Source: Diplosphaera chodatii (Eukaryota > Chlorophyta > Trebouxiophyceae > Prasiolales > Stichococcaceae). From it: a DNA stretch of 64,000 nucleotides. This document shows positions 1 through 9,900 of this stretch, piece by piece. The stretch is from positions 1,302,001 to 1,366,000 of the forward strand of contig JAALGY010000033.1 in NCBI GenBank assembly GCA_032358165.1, written 5' to 3'. Each line of letters opens with the position of its first letter. Position 1 is the stretch's first letter. The position numbers and the translations under genes are program-made. The notes beneath the pieces are model-generated. The model was not told the DNA's origin, made no database searches, and was given only the letters and a program-made list of their open reading frames with translations.

Positions 1-1
1 C

Positions 2-406
2 AAATTTCATCCGCTTGAATGCAGGCTGCAGCAATCGACAGGGCTGCTTGGGAAGCTGGAGGACAGGATCGAGCGAATTCATTCGGCAGCAGAGGCAGCG
101 GCGCAGCGCCGGAAGGACCAGGACATGCAGATTGAGGAGGCTAAGAACCTCCTCAAGTCAAACGCAGACTTCCGCAACTCGGTGCGGCCTTGCAGCATGC
201 AGATCTGATTGAGAGAGCTTAATGATGCAGGCTTCCATCAAATCAAGGCGCCGGGTAGATCGAAACAGATGAGAGGCTTTGGAGACCCCGAGCTCGACCC
301 TACACATTCACATGTGCAGGACGCAGTGGCAATGGACGACACAGTCAGCAGTCTGGAGTACATAGATGAGGACCGGGCTGGTGGCAGGCCAAAGCGCAGG
401 CGATAA
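2..406 (+). CDS. 3' end of a coiled-coil protein gene (partial, interrupted)
   Basis: The window opens inside a coding segment in frame 2 that reads as a charged helix, with LLGKLEDRIERIHSAAEAAA followed by IEEAKNLLKSNADFRNS, typical of a coiled coil. A second coding-like segment in the same frame (209-406) contains RELNDAGFHQIKAPGRSKQM and ends in a basic tail GGRPKRRR before TAA, which could be a nuclear localisation signal. A single TGA at 206-208 separates the two. The possible donor at 182 and the available AG acceptors give either a frame clash or an intron of only about 36 nt, so I could not join the segments. The interruption could be an unusual intron, an assembly indel or a real break. 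I do not recognise the family. The 5' part lies outside the window. Confidence 0.45.
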
Positions 407-681
407 GCACCATATATGAACGTATGCATGCGATGCGTTGCTGTGACGCTATGTGCGCTGCAAGACTGTGGCTGTATATACTGTGTCTTCTGAAACCAAG
501 CTGCCTCTCGATGGATGTCATTCATCTGGAACACAAGGGTGTACATGCAGGGTCCGCATGCCCGTCTTTGCTCCACGCGATTGGCAGAGCACCGCTCACA
601 TGTAATCAGCTGTGCATGTACAACTTCATTCATCCAATACTAGTCCTTTCAGTAAGGTTGCCAGCGCTTCAGCCCGCATCA

Positions 682-1479
682 TCAGTGGGCAAGCTTGCCA
701 GGGTACCTCCAGTCCTGCGTCACACCAACATCGTCAATGGCAAGTACCAAAACTGCTAAGAGTGTCGAGCGTGTGACATCTTGCTGCTGTTTCCGACAGA
801 AGTTGCGGATCCACCCACCGCACCTCTGAATAGTACTTGTTGCCTGTGTACTTGCATGTCGCTGGTTTCTCCCGTGTCGTGCCCCGCAAGTCGATGTACT
901 CAACGGGGGCACCCAGTGCAGGATCGTCAGCTGCATGCCAAGCTGTGGATTCAGATGTTGCGCAGTGACTTTGAGTGATGCAAGCAAATGATGTGCATCA
1001 TCATCCATGCCGCCAACATGCCGGGCACGCACATCCGTAGGACGCTACTGTCAGCCCGTGCACTTTCATCGGCTCGTGCTCGTGAACATACTGCATTGGC
1101 GACTTCGTGTTGCCTTGTGACACGTCACTCTGCGAACACAGAAGCACACTTGGCATGGCTCCCCTAATTTGCCAAGCGTCCTAAGCCGAACAGGTGGCAC
1201 GCCCATAGCAGGCCAACGGCACAGTGGCCGGCGAACCTGAAGCCATTTTCCTGTGTGGTCCTCGATCCCGTCGCCCGTCCCTAGGCCACTGGTGGACCGC
1301 AAGTCTCCTGGAAAGGCTGCGCCAGTGACGGTGATGGTGTTACCCTCATTCTCTTTGGCCCGCTGTGCAATGGCATCGCTGCTTTCGAGCCTCACTGAGC
1401 ATCCAGATGAGCTGCAAGCTGATGCATTCCGCAGCAATGGACTTGCAGCCCGACGCAGTGCTGCCTGGACCAGTGCCAT
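682..1479 (-). CDS. NDUFS6: NDUFS6-like mitochondrial complex I subunit, zinc ligands mostly lost
   Basis: Four exons close in phase: 1479-1237, 1129-1033, 930-824, 714-682 (480 nt, 159 aa). The N-terminus (MALVQAALRRAASPLLRN) is Arg/Ala/Ser-rich and lacks acids, like a mitochondrial presequence. The middle matches NDUFS6, the 13 kDa peripheral-arm subunit of NADH:ubiquinone oxidoreductase: HTGKWLQ, KSPMQYVHEHEPMKVHG, then DPALGAPVEYIDLRG and KPATCKYTGNKYYSE. In the family a zinc is held by one Cys, the His of an LGHP motif and a final CxxC. Here the first Cys position reads Ser (VASYG), the His is Ala (LGAP) and the CxxC is CKYT, so only one ligand remains. The last exon encodes DWRYPGKLAH before the stop. 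Family assignment rests on the conserved core and order of motifs. A diverged paralog is possible. Confidence 0.75.
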
Positions 1480-1970
1480 CAGAGCAACAACGTGACCCTG
1501 ACAGTGATGATTTCCTACAGCTCAGACAACACGCTGCTTACTTCACAGGCACGTGTTGTGGGACAAGCGGATCACTGAGAAGTTCGGACTGTCGAGAGTG
1601 TGCACGTTGGTTTTGCCGAGCTTGACCGCAAGGGGGAGGTGTTGAATTGCATTGCTTGCAATCTGTGTTGCCAATCTGCAGGTTAGGGCGTGGACTGCCT
1701 GAGCTCTGCCCAGGGTACTTCGGCAAGCCAGGCCAAAGGCTGTCCGCTCCTGTGTGCTCTATGCCGGACAACTGCTGACCATGCTACTCGGAGAATTGGG
1801 GGTCGAGCTATGGGTGTTGGCGGCCATCCACGGACTGTCTGCGGTTGATGCAGAGTTACAGAGTTTTCCATTGCATAGCGCCAACCAGCACCCTGCCAAG
1901 CAGAAGAAAGGTCCGTGTGCGATGCTGGACCGCTGCTCCCGGACCAGAAGGGTCCCACAGCAGTAGCCGC
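1480..1970. other. Intergenic: NDUFS6 upstream region and RPS14 3' region
   Basis: Both flanking genes run leftwards, so this 491 bp stretch should hold the RPS14 3' UTR and the promoter of the NDUFS6-like gene. I see no conserved coding signal, RNA gene or repeat in it. Confidence 0.6.
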
Positions 1971-2420
1971 CTACAGCCGCCGTCCGCGCCGGCCACCCTT
2001 CCGCCGGGTGGAGTCGGTGGGGATGGGCGTCACATCCTCGATGCGACCGATCTTGATGCCAGCGCGGGCCAGCGCACGCAGCGCAGACTGCGCGCCAGGG
2101 CCGGGCGTCTTTGTCTTGTTGCCGCCTGTGGCGCGCAGCTTGATGTGCAGCGCTGTGATGCCCAGCTCCTTGCATCGGATGGCGACGTCCTGGGCTGCAA
2201 GCATGGCTGCGTACGGCGAGGACTCGTCGCGATCCGCCTTCACCTTCATGCCGCCGGTGATGCGGCACATCGTCTCCTTGCCCGACAGATCCGTGACGTG
2301 CACGAATGTGTCGTTGAAGGAAGCGAAGATGTGGCAGACACCGAAGACATTCTCGCCCTCCCGAGCGGATGGGCCCAGAGAGACGTTCTCCTTCTCGGCA
2401 CGCTCCTTCTTGGGCGCCAT
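1971..2420 (-). CDS. RPS14: 40S ribosomal protein S14 (uS11)
   Basis: A single-exon CDS of 149 aa starts at [17 protein letters not shown] and ends at [11 protein letters not shown]. It contains the invariant uS11 blocks [73 protein letters not shown] and [20 protein letters not shown]. The protein binds 18S rRNA in the platform of the small subunit beside the mRNA exit channel. Length and both ends match the family (about 150 aa), so the start at 2420 is secure even though the frame stays open further upstream. An intron in the 5' UTR is possible but not visible. The gene is notable for having no coding intron in an intron-dense neighbourhood. Confidence 0.97.
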   Translation of the reverse strand: MAPKKERAEKENVSLGPSAREGENVFGVCHIFASFNDTFVHVTDLSGKETMCRITGGMKVKADRDESSPYAAMLAAQDVAIRCKELGITALHIKLRATGGNKTKTPGPGAQSALRALARAGIKIGRIEDVTPIPTDSTRRKGGRRGRRL

Positions 2421-2834
2421 GCTGCCTGCTGACCAGCAGCCGCTGCGGCGCACAAGCAGCAAAGAGAGGGTTGAGCAAGCTCGGCAGCCGACTTGAGGGA
2501 AGTACGGGAAGTAGCAAAGGAAGCAGATTGGCGGCTTTCTGGCGGGTGCTGAGCTGCTGAACAGCTCCTGGCGAAGTGGTGTGCACAAGCAAGCGCTGTG
2601 TAAGGTAGTATGCCAGAATGTGCTCGAGTCACAAAGCTCTGGTATATTGCAGGCATCAAATCGCTCCTTGCCCGCACGCTTGCATAGTAACATTGGCGCA
2701 GCTGGCAAACACATACCATAGGAGAGGCAGCACAGACAGAATATGCTTGGCTGGCCATGACAGTAGGCACCGCCTGCTGACATTGAGATTCCGAGATCTT
2801 CTGAGCTGAGTCTGAACATCCAAGGAAATACCCT
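2421..2834. promoter_or_regulatory. Promoter region of RPS14 and 3' region of the UFD1-UBX gene
   Basis: This 414 bp lies between two leftward genes. It must contain the RPS14 promoter and 5' UTR (right of 2420) and the UFD1-UBX 3' UTR. No clear TATA box, RNA gene or conserved reading frame is seen. Confidence 0.5.
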
Positions 2835-4650
2835 CTACAGTGGTTCCAGCATCAGCATCTCCTGGCCCCTCTGAAGACCCGCCTGCTGCAGTGTGACGGT
2901 CTGGCCGCATGATGACGGGTGCAGCACACGGCGCGGCATCTGTGCCACAAGCTTGTACGTCCCAGGTGCAAGGTTGGACGCCGAGCCCTGCAGCATGATG
3001 TGCAGTTCTAACAAGGCAACAGGTGGAGATGCTGCTGTGGAATAGCAAGGGGAGGCCACAGGCTGATGTACGGGTACGGTGGTTGCATTCGCAGAGGTCA
3101 AACACATAAACTCGGCTCGTACCTTGGCGTCAGTGAAGTCGAACAGCGACTGCAGCAGATCGGAGGTGCGGAAGCGGCGCGCAAGCCGGGTACCATCCGG
3201 AAAGCGCAGCACGCATGTGACCAGCGGGTCGGGCGCGGTCGCCGGCGGCTCCTCGGGCAGCGCTGCCTCCTTGGCCTGCAGCATGCAGCCCTGCTGATGG
3301 TCAAGTGCACACCAACAGGATGCCGAATGTGGCAAAGGTTGCAGATCGTGACACGTTGCAGATGATGAGCATGGGCTTGCAGTAAGCGCTTGCATTGGCT
3401 GTCACACCTTTCTGGCAGACTGCAGTTCAGCAGCACGGCGTGCCGCCGCCTGCGCCTGCCGCTCGGCCTCTGCTGCTGCCTCTGCTGCCTTGCGCTGCTC
3501 GTCGGCACGGATAGCCGCCAGCTGCTCAGCGCGCCGCGCCGCCGCCAGCTGCTCAGCTGCCAGCCGCTCTTCTGTCTCCGTGGACACCTCCACCTCCGCC
3601 TCCATCTCGGTGTCTGCACCACACGATGGTCTGTGACAATATTGACTTGGATGACGTGCACGGCAAAGGCGCTGCCGCTGCTCCACAACTACCTTGTGGC
3701 ATGCTTCTGATCAAAACGTGCACTACCCACCGATGACGCTGACGGAGGGCGAGGGCTGCAGCTCCAGGACACGCAGGTCGAAGGAGGCGCCGCCATGCTC
3801 CAGCGAGATCCAGTCATCGACGCTGAGCGCGCTGCGGGTGTGCAGCGCCCCCTCCAGTGCGTCGCTCACGCTGTCACCGAGCTCCTTCTGGAAGGCCGCC
3901 TGCCGCGGCTGGAACTTTACATACGTGCCTGCACATCGCACTCCTGTAGAGTTTGCTGATGCCATGTTGTGCGTTTGCAGATGCAGGGTGACAGAGCGAT
4001 GGGCTGTGCAGCAAGCAGCCCTATGACACACCGACCTGCACACGCCAAGGGAGCGCAGCATGTAGTTTGCAGCTGGCAAACTTGATGCGCCACACACCTT
4101 TATCAAGGCGGACGAATTTCACGTGCAGCAGCCCGGCAACAGCCTCGAGCGTGGCATCTGGACCCCACAGGCTGCGCACGACCTGCAGCGGCAGCGCTAT
4201 TGTGCCCTCCGCTGCACTGTAGTCCAGCACTCCTGCGTGCGTGCATGCCCCAGCGGCCGTACGCAGCTCAAAGTAGGGCGTGCCGGCCACCATGGCGTTT
4301 TGCTGTAGCAGGCTGGCACCAACTGAAGCGGGCAGCAGCACCTTGTCCGCAGCGCGCTTGATGCCACGCGTGTTTGCACTCGCATCCAATGGCACCGCCT
4401 GCAGCTGCGCTTCGTATGCGACGCCCCGGTTGTTTGCAATGTCCGCCTCACGCTGCAGGCGCAGCTCGTCCTGACGCGCCAGCTCTGCCAACCGGCGCCG
4501 TCTGCCTTCCTCCTCCGCAGCCCGCAGGCGCTCCTCCTGGCGGCGCAGGGCGTCCCGGTCTGCCTGCTCCCGCTGCTGCCTCTGCTGCATGCGCTCCTGC
4601 TGCTCTCGCTTCAGCTTGGCCGCCCGCGACGCAAGCTCTCCCGACAGCAT
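2835..4650 (-). CDS. UFD1-domain plus UBX-domain protein (Cdc48/p97 cofactor)
   Basis: Five exons, all in phase: 4650-4098, 3928-3731, 3613-3408, 3275-3123, 2987-2835 (420 aa). Residues 1 to about 70 form a Glu/Arg/Gln-rich helix. The next roughly 160 residues are the UFD1 double-psi barrel: KVLLPASVGASLL, YFELRTAAG, THAGVLDYSAAEGTIALP, LDKGTYVKFQPRQAAF, DDWISLEHGGASFDLRVLEL and VSVIDTEMEAEVEV, the last parallel to the end of UFD1 domains. A second Ala/Glu/Arg coiled coil leads into a C-terminal UBX fold: DPLVTCVLRFPDGTRLARRF, LLQSLFDFTDAK, GTYKLVAQMPRRVL, GQEMLMLEPL. UFD1 domains bind ubiquitin or Cdc48 and UBX domains dock on the Cdc48 N-domain, so a role in ubiquitin-dependent extraction or degradation is inferred. 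UFD1 and UBX on one chain is an unusual arrangement. Confidence 0.88.
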
Positions 4651-4988
4651 CGTGCAGCGAGCTGCTGCTCGAGTTGCAAGAACTGTGATGTGTTACCACC
4701 AGGTGTGCACCTGGTGCAAAATGTGGTACAATTCAGTGTGCCACCTTGGTGCAAGCCGCTGACACAACCGTGTTCAGCACATACAGAATCTGCTACAATG
4801 AAAGTGAGCAGTCGTTCAGGCAATGCAGGTGTGCAGGCGCTCACGTCAGTTTCGAGAAGGTTTCATGGCACGTGATGCTGATGCTGACCTGTCATGTCGT
4901 TTGAGCATTGCTTGTACGCAGCAGTCTGCATCGGTGTGCATGAACAGCAACACCGCTTGCTTTCACTTTTGCAGTCGCATCCTTGATC
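4651..4988. promoter_or_regulatory. Bidirectional promoter region with a 20-bp inverted repeat
   Basis: The UFD1-UBX gene starts leftwards at 4650 and the rhomboid gene starts rightwards at 4989, so 338 bp must serve both. At 4697-4716 lies CACCAGGTGTGCACCTGGTG, two 9-bp arms around a 2-bp spacer, each arm containing an E-box-like CAGGTG/CACCTG. A related partial palindrome (CCACCTTGGTG) follows near 4741. A dimeric transcription factor site is plausible but not shown. Confidence 0.5.
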
Positions 4989-6384
4989 ATGTACACACAG
5001 TCCAGCATGTCGCTGGCGCAGCAAATACCAGCGCATGGCAGGCACCAGCCGTGCCGCTGCTGGATAGCATGCCTGCCGCGGCTGGACACCAGTCATCCGC
5101 AGGTCGCTGGGCAGGTCACCAGAAACATGCGGCCGTTGCAAACAGCTGCCCCTCTCCATCATTGGTCATCCAGACGACACGGTCATCGGCTGTGTGTTGC
5201 GGCACTCAATGATGATAACCTGCTGCGTCAGTATTCAGTGCAGAAGCAAGGTGACCACTTATAAATACCTTTTGTGCAACGCAAAATTCAATGCAGCAGG
5301 TGTCAAAGGCCCAATGTGTGCTGTCGTCGCACAGGCAGCCCTCAGAAGGCACAGCTGCGGGCTGCAAACCAGTCGGGCAATGCGCTGTTCATTCTGATCA
5401 TGGCAAACCTGGCGGTGTTCGTGTTCGACCACGTGCTGAACCAGGGCTGGACCAAGCTCCTGTACCTGAATCACAGCGCGCCGCGCTGGTGGCAGTTTGT
5501 CACCAGTGCGTTCAGCCATGGCAGCTGGCAGCACCTCAGCTCAAACCTGGTGCGTCGGAGTCTGCCATCTGCTGTTGTGCCCGCGTGCCTGCAGTAGTAG
5601 ACCACTTGCAACTGGTCAAACACCCCTTCATCCCGCAGTTTGGACTGTATGTATTCGGCCGAGAGGTTGAGACAGATGGCGGCGCTCTTGGAGTGACTGC
5701 GACATACCTCATCACGGCCATCGGTGAGCTCTGTGGGCACAGAAGCATAAGGGTGCTCTTCTGCGACAGTGGTTCTTGTCCAAATGTCATCTATGCCATA
5801 GTCACCATAGCAGACAGCTGAAAGGTGTGATGTGCCGAATGCAAGGTGCTGGAATAGCATCAGTTCTCGTCTTGCCGCGCAACTCCTTATCCCTGGGTGC
5901 ATCTGGTGCAGTCTTCGGCATGTGAGGCACCGTTTTGGCTGCAGTGCAGTTGTGGTATATGCAGTGATCAGTGCTCAGTTTGCGCTCTTGTGATACGTGC
6001 ATGTGTATTGCTTTGTGCTGGCAGGTATGCAGTCAGCGTGCTGCTGAAGCTGAGTTCTGGTTTCAGCCTAAAGAAGATCGTGGAGGTACTGCACAACCAC
6101 ATCGATGTGTTGTCATGAACTGCAGCAAGTGTGCGTCATGGAATTGTGAAAATGTGGACTGACCTGAGCCATCACATGTGCTGTGAACTGCATTGCAGGC
6201 AGGCATCCTGGGGCAGTTTGTGTTCACCCAGGTCCAGCAGGAGCTGGTCAGCCAATCGCGGCTCATTGGGTCAGGGGCAATGATAGGCGCCAGTGGGGTC
6301 AGTCATATAGCGCACCTAGCGGGGGCAGCAGTTGGGGTGCTGCTGATCGTGCTCCTTTCGAGACTGCCAGTGGGTGCTGAATGA
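4989..6384 (+). CDS. Plastid rhomboid-like protein (RBL11-type)
   Basis: Six exons close in phase: 4989-5250, 5335-5549, 5639-5723, 5864-5921, 6025-6085, 6199-6384 (288 aa). Exon 1 is rich in Gln, His, Arg and Ser with few acids, as expected of a plastid transit peptide; ATG 5007 is an alternative start. The rhomboid core follows: ALFILIMANLAVFVFDHVL, RWWQFVTSAFSHGSWQHLSSNL, YVFGREVE, VLVLPRNSLSLGASGAVFG with the catalytic-type Ser of GASG, AVSVLLKLS, GILGQFVFTQVQ and VSHIAHLAGAAVGVLL with the His of the catalytic dyad. The wording resembles plant RBL11 of the inner chloroplast envelope. Both dyad residues are present, so it could be an active intramembrane protease. It shares a promoter region with the UFD1-UBX gene. 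Confidence 0.9.
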
Positions 6385-6942
6385 CGTGCGTGCACATGCC
6401 GACGCCCTGGCTGTGTGACAGATAGTGAAACCATTGCGGGTTTACAGTCAGGTGATGGCAAGCAGTGCAGCACGCGCAAGCAGCCCCCTAGGTCTGGCAC
6501 TGACGACAGTGCTGTCATGTTGGGTGGTGCACCACTGGAACAAAAGCTGAGCAAAACTCGTGGGCATCATCACGCAACCTGACCTGACGATCCTGAGCGA
6601 CCGGGTCCCCCTAGAGTGGCCTGGCTCAAGTGGCGGCGGATGTCCATCGAATGCAGAAGGGAGGAGCTAGTGTGCCATTATCCCGCTGTCCCGCTAAACC
6701 CCAATCAATTACCCAGCACATGGTTGCACAGCCCAGCTCTGCAGCCTCCACAGAAACAGAGTCCCAGAGTACGCCCCACGGACCACAAACTTTGCGTCTG
6801 ACGGTGAACCCTTGCGAAGCGGCGGGGCGGGCATGGTGACGCGGCTGAGCTTGCGCACCGGCGCGCTGCTGCCTGCCCCACGTTACATGGCGAGGATCTC
6901 AAGCACGCTGACACCAGCCAGCATGCCGGCGCGTGGCGGCTC
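6385..6942. other. Convergent 3' regions
   Basis: This 558 bp separates the ends of the rhomboid gene (+) and the Gln/Ala-rich gene (-). It should contain both 3' UTRs. No other signal was recognised. Confidence 0.5.
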
Positions 6943-9900
6943 CTATGAGGTTGACGGTGCGGATGCCGGCACTGATGGCCCCGCTGCCGGCGGTGGCGCA
7001 CCGCCTGCTGCTGCCACCGACGGCTGCTGCCCGGCAGGCGTACCCGCCGTGGCAGGGGGGGTCGCCGGCCCCTGGGCCATGTCGGTCGTGGCGGGAGTGA
7101 CTGCACCCGCCGCCGCCGTCGACACAGCGGGACCCGCCGCAGCAGGGGCCGGCGGCATCAGGTTGGAGAGGCCGGCGAGTGCCTTGGCGGCCGCCGCCAC
7201 CACGTCGATGGCAGCGCCGCCGGGCTGCTCACCGGGCGCCGGGCTCCTGCCTGGGCCGGGGACGGCGACCGCGGCAGAGGGAGCGCCGGAGGGCGCATCC
7301 TTCTCCGCAGCCGCCGCCGCCGGCTCATTTGGCGGAGTCGCAGCCGCCTCGGCTTGCTCCTGGTACTGCGTCGTCAGCGCGGCAGCCAGCTGCCCCAGCG
7401 CCGCTGCCGCCGTCGCTGCTGCGGCAGCTGCGGCGGCGGCGGTGTCGGGGGCCGCCGGCTCTGCTGACGGCTCTGCATCGCCGTTCGTGGCCTCGGCACT
7501 GTTGCCGCTGGTTTGCCCCTCACCTGCTGGCGCCTGCTGCATGTAGGATGGCCAGAGGTCATCGCAGACGGACATGATAGCACACGGACAAGGTGGGTGG
7601 GTGCCATCAGAGCAGCATGTCAGGTTACACAAGCGCACATTGTGGTCATCGCACCAAGAGCGAGTGCAAGACAGGAGTGACAGGCAGCAAGCAGCGGGCA
7701 CCTGGGCCAGCACAGCGGTGGCAGCCGCTGTGGCCGCAGAGGCGATGGCCTGAGGGTCGCCAGACTCCACGCCCGCTGCGAGCGGCGGTGCTATGGCGAT
7801 CACCACCGGGGTCGCGCCTGCCTCGCGACCGCCAAAACCCAGGGCCATGGGCCCGTCCGCGGTGGTCTGTGAGCCGGCGGTGGCCTGCTGGGCACCTCCA
7901 GCCGCTGGTCCTTCTGCTGCGCTGCCCTTGGGGGCCTCAGTGGCGGGTGGCTCTGCAGCGGCGGCCGCGTCGGCGTCTGCCACTGCAGCCGCCGCGGCTT
8001 GTGCCATGCCGCCGCCGCCGCCGCCGCCGCCGGCGGCGCCGGAGGAGTCCGTGGAGCTGTCGACCACCTTCTTCGCACTCGCGCTGGAGGACTTGTACCC
8101 GTCCGACAGCAGGCTCTTGGCCAGCGCAGCATGCATTGCGGGGCCGCCGTCGCCGTCCACGCCGCCAGAGGCGCGGCCCACGTCAGCCGACAGCCGCGAG
8201 ACGCCGCTGCCGGAGTTGATCCTGGCGGCCTCCGACAGGCTGAGCACGTGGTCGCTGTTGGTGGGGCCCTCCAGCTCGGGCGGCAGCGGCACCGCGGCCT
8301 GGACGCACAGCTCCCGCAGGCTGCGTGACACCGCCTCCGACTCCTGCGTTTGCAGACGGTATGGTGCTTTAGATGGTACGTGTTGAAATGTTGCAGAGCA
8401 GACCAGAAAGGCAAGACCGCGGCATCCTTCACATGCAGAACTGAGGGCTTTGGGAGGTGTGCGTTGCAGGTGCAGTAGCCAGGCTGGCATCCTTTTAAAG
8501 GAATTGACAGGCGGCGTCGACAGCCTACCTTCAGCGCCTGCGACAGGCGGCCGTTCTGGACGTGGTGGTCCGCGTTCTTCTTCTTGAGGGCGTCCTTGAC
8601 GCGCGCAAAGTCGTCGCGGTCCGCCGCCCAGCTGTGCTTCAGCCGGTCCTTGGCCTCTGCAAACTCGTTGCGCTCCGTCTCCCTGCAGGCCGACACGCCC
8701 CGCGTTGCACTGTGCTCCCTGGGCGGACTCGGGCGCATCCGGGAGGCGTCATTGCTCCGCGTCCCTCATGCAGGCAATGGGCTGAGAGCAGGGCATTTGA
8801 GGGGGGCTCAGGCGCGGCGCCGCACGCACCGCAGCGTCTTCTGGCGGATGACCTCCTTGTCGAGGCGCTCCACCTCGGCGGCCAGGCGGGCCGCCTCCCG
8901 CTTCACCTTCTCATACTGCGCCACCTGCACCGTACCGGGCAGCAGCCTGAGCAAGCAGCCCATGGCATGCAACAGGAACACGCCCGTCCAGCTGATATAT
9001 GCAGGAATGAGGTATAGCAGAAGATGGTGACAGACTAGACTTTACACCGCATTGGATCCGTGCAGGGTCGCAGGACAGTCGGGTGCAGTCAGCAGCGCAC
9101 CGGCACATAGTCAGCAAGCTCGGGTGGCTTGACCGCCGGCACAGGGAACTTGGCCAGGCCTCGCTGCCGAGCTGCAAAGGCGGCGTCAAAGGCCGCACCG
9201 CCATTCAGTGCGTCAAAGCCCTGCTGCTGCAGGGCACTAGCGCCAGCTGGCGGGAATGCCGCAGGGGCAGCCATGCCAGCGGCGCCAGCAAACATGCCGC
9301 CACGGGCATCAAAGGCTGCATCCACCATGGCCTGCTGTGCCGTCTGCTGTGCCGCTGCCTGCTGCGCATGTGTCGGCGACAGGATGTCGGGCATCACAGC
9401 CTGCCCTGCAGCTGTTGCAGCGGCCTGCTGCTGCTGCTGCTGCTGCTGCTGGGCTGCCTGCTGAGCAACCGCTTGCTGCACCTGTTGCTGCTGCAGTGCC
9501 TGCTGATGGGCGGCAGCAGCTGCAACAGCTGCAACAGCCGTCTGCTGCTGTTGCTGGTGAGCGACTGCCTGCTGCTGCTGCGCCTGTTGCGCTGCTGCAG
9601 CAGCCTGCTGTACGGCCGCCTGCTGCGCAGCCACCGCCGCCGCCTGCTGCTGCTGCTGTGCTGGCATCTGTGACTGGGCCTGCTGCTGCGGGTTCATGGC
9701 GGCATTGACGGCAGCCGCCTGCTGCTGCACGCTGGCAAGCTGCTGTGGCGTGAGGCCTTTCGGACCACCACTGTCATAGTGTGAGGATGCTGGCAGTGCG
9801 CTCGATGTGTGCGGCAAGCTGGGCTGCAGGGCGCCGTACGACGGCTGTGGCTGCGATGCAATGGACGACCCATGCGAGAGGTGCGAGGATGTGCGCGACA

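Noticed and set aside
2421..2819. N-terminal extension of RPS14 (open frame continues to 2819)
   Set aside because: The family start MAPKK... at 2420 matches known S14 length exactly, and the upstream part has no resemblance to any S14.
6812..8386. Ala/Pro-rich open frames on the plus strand opposite the Gln/Ala-rich gene
   Set aside because: They are antisense shadows of Ala/Gly/Pro tracts in high-GC DNA. The minus strand has phase-consistent introns and a coiled coil.
9083..9708. Leu-rich and Cys-rich frames on the plus strand
   Set aside because: They are translations of CTG/TGC repeats opposite the Gln tracts.
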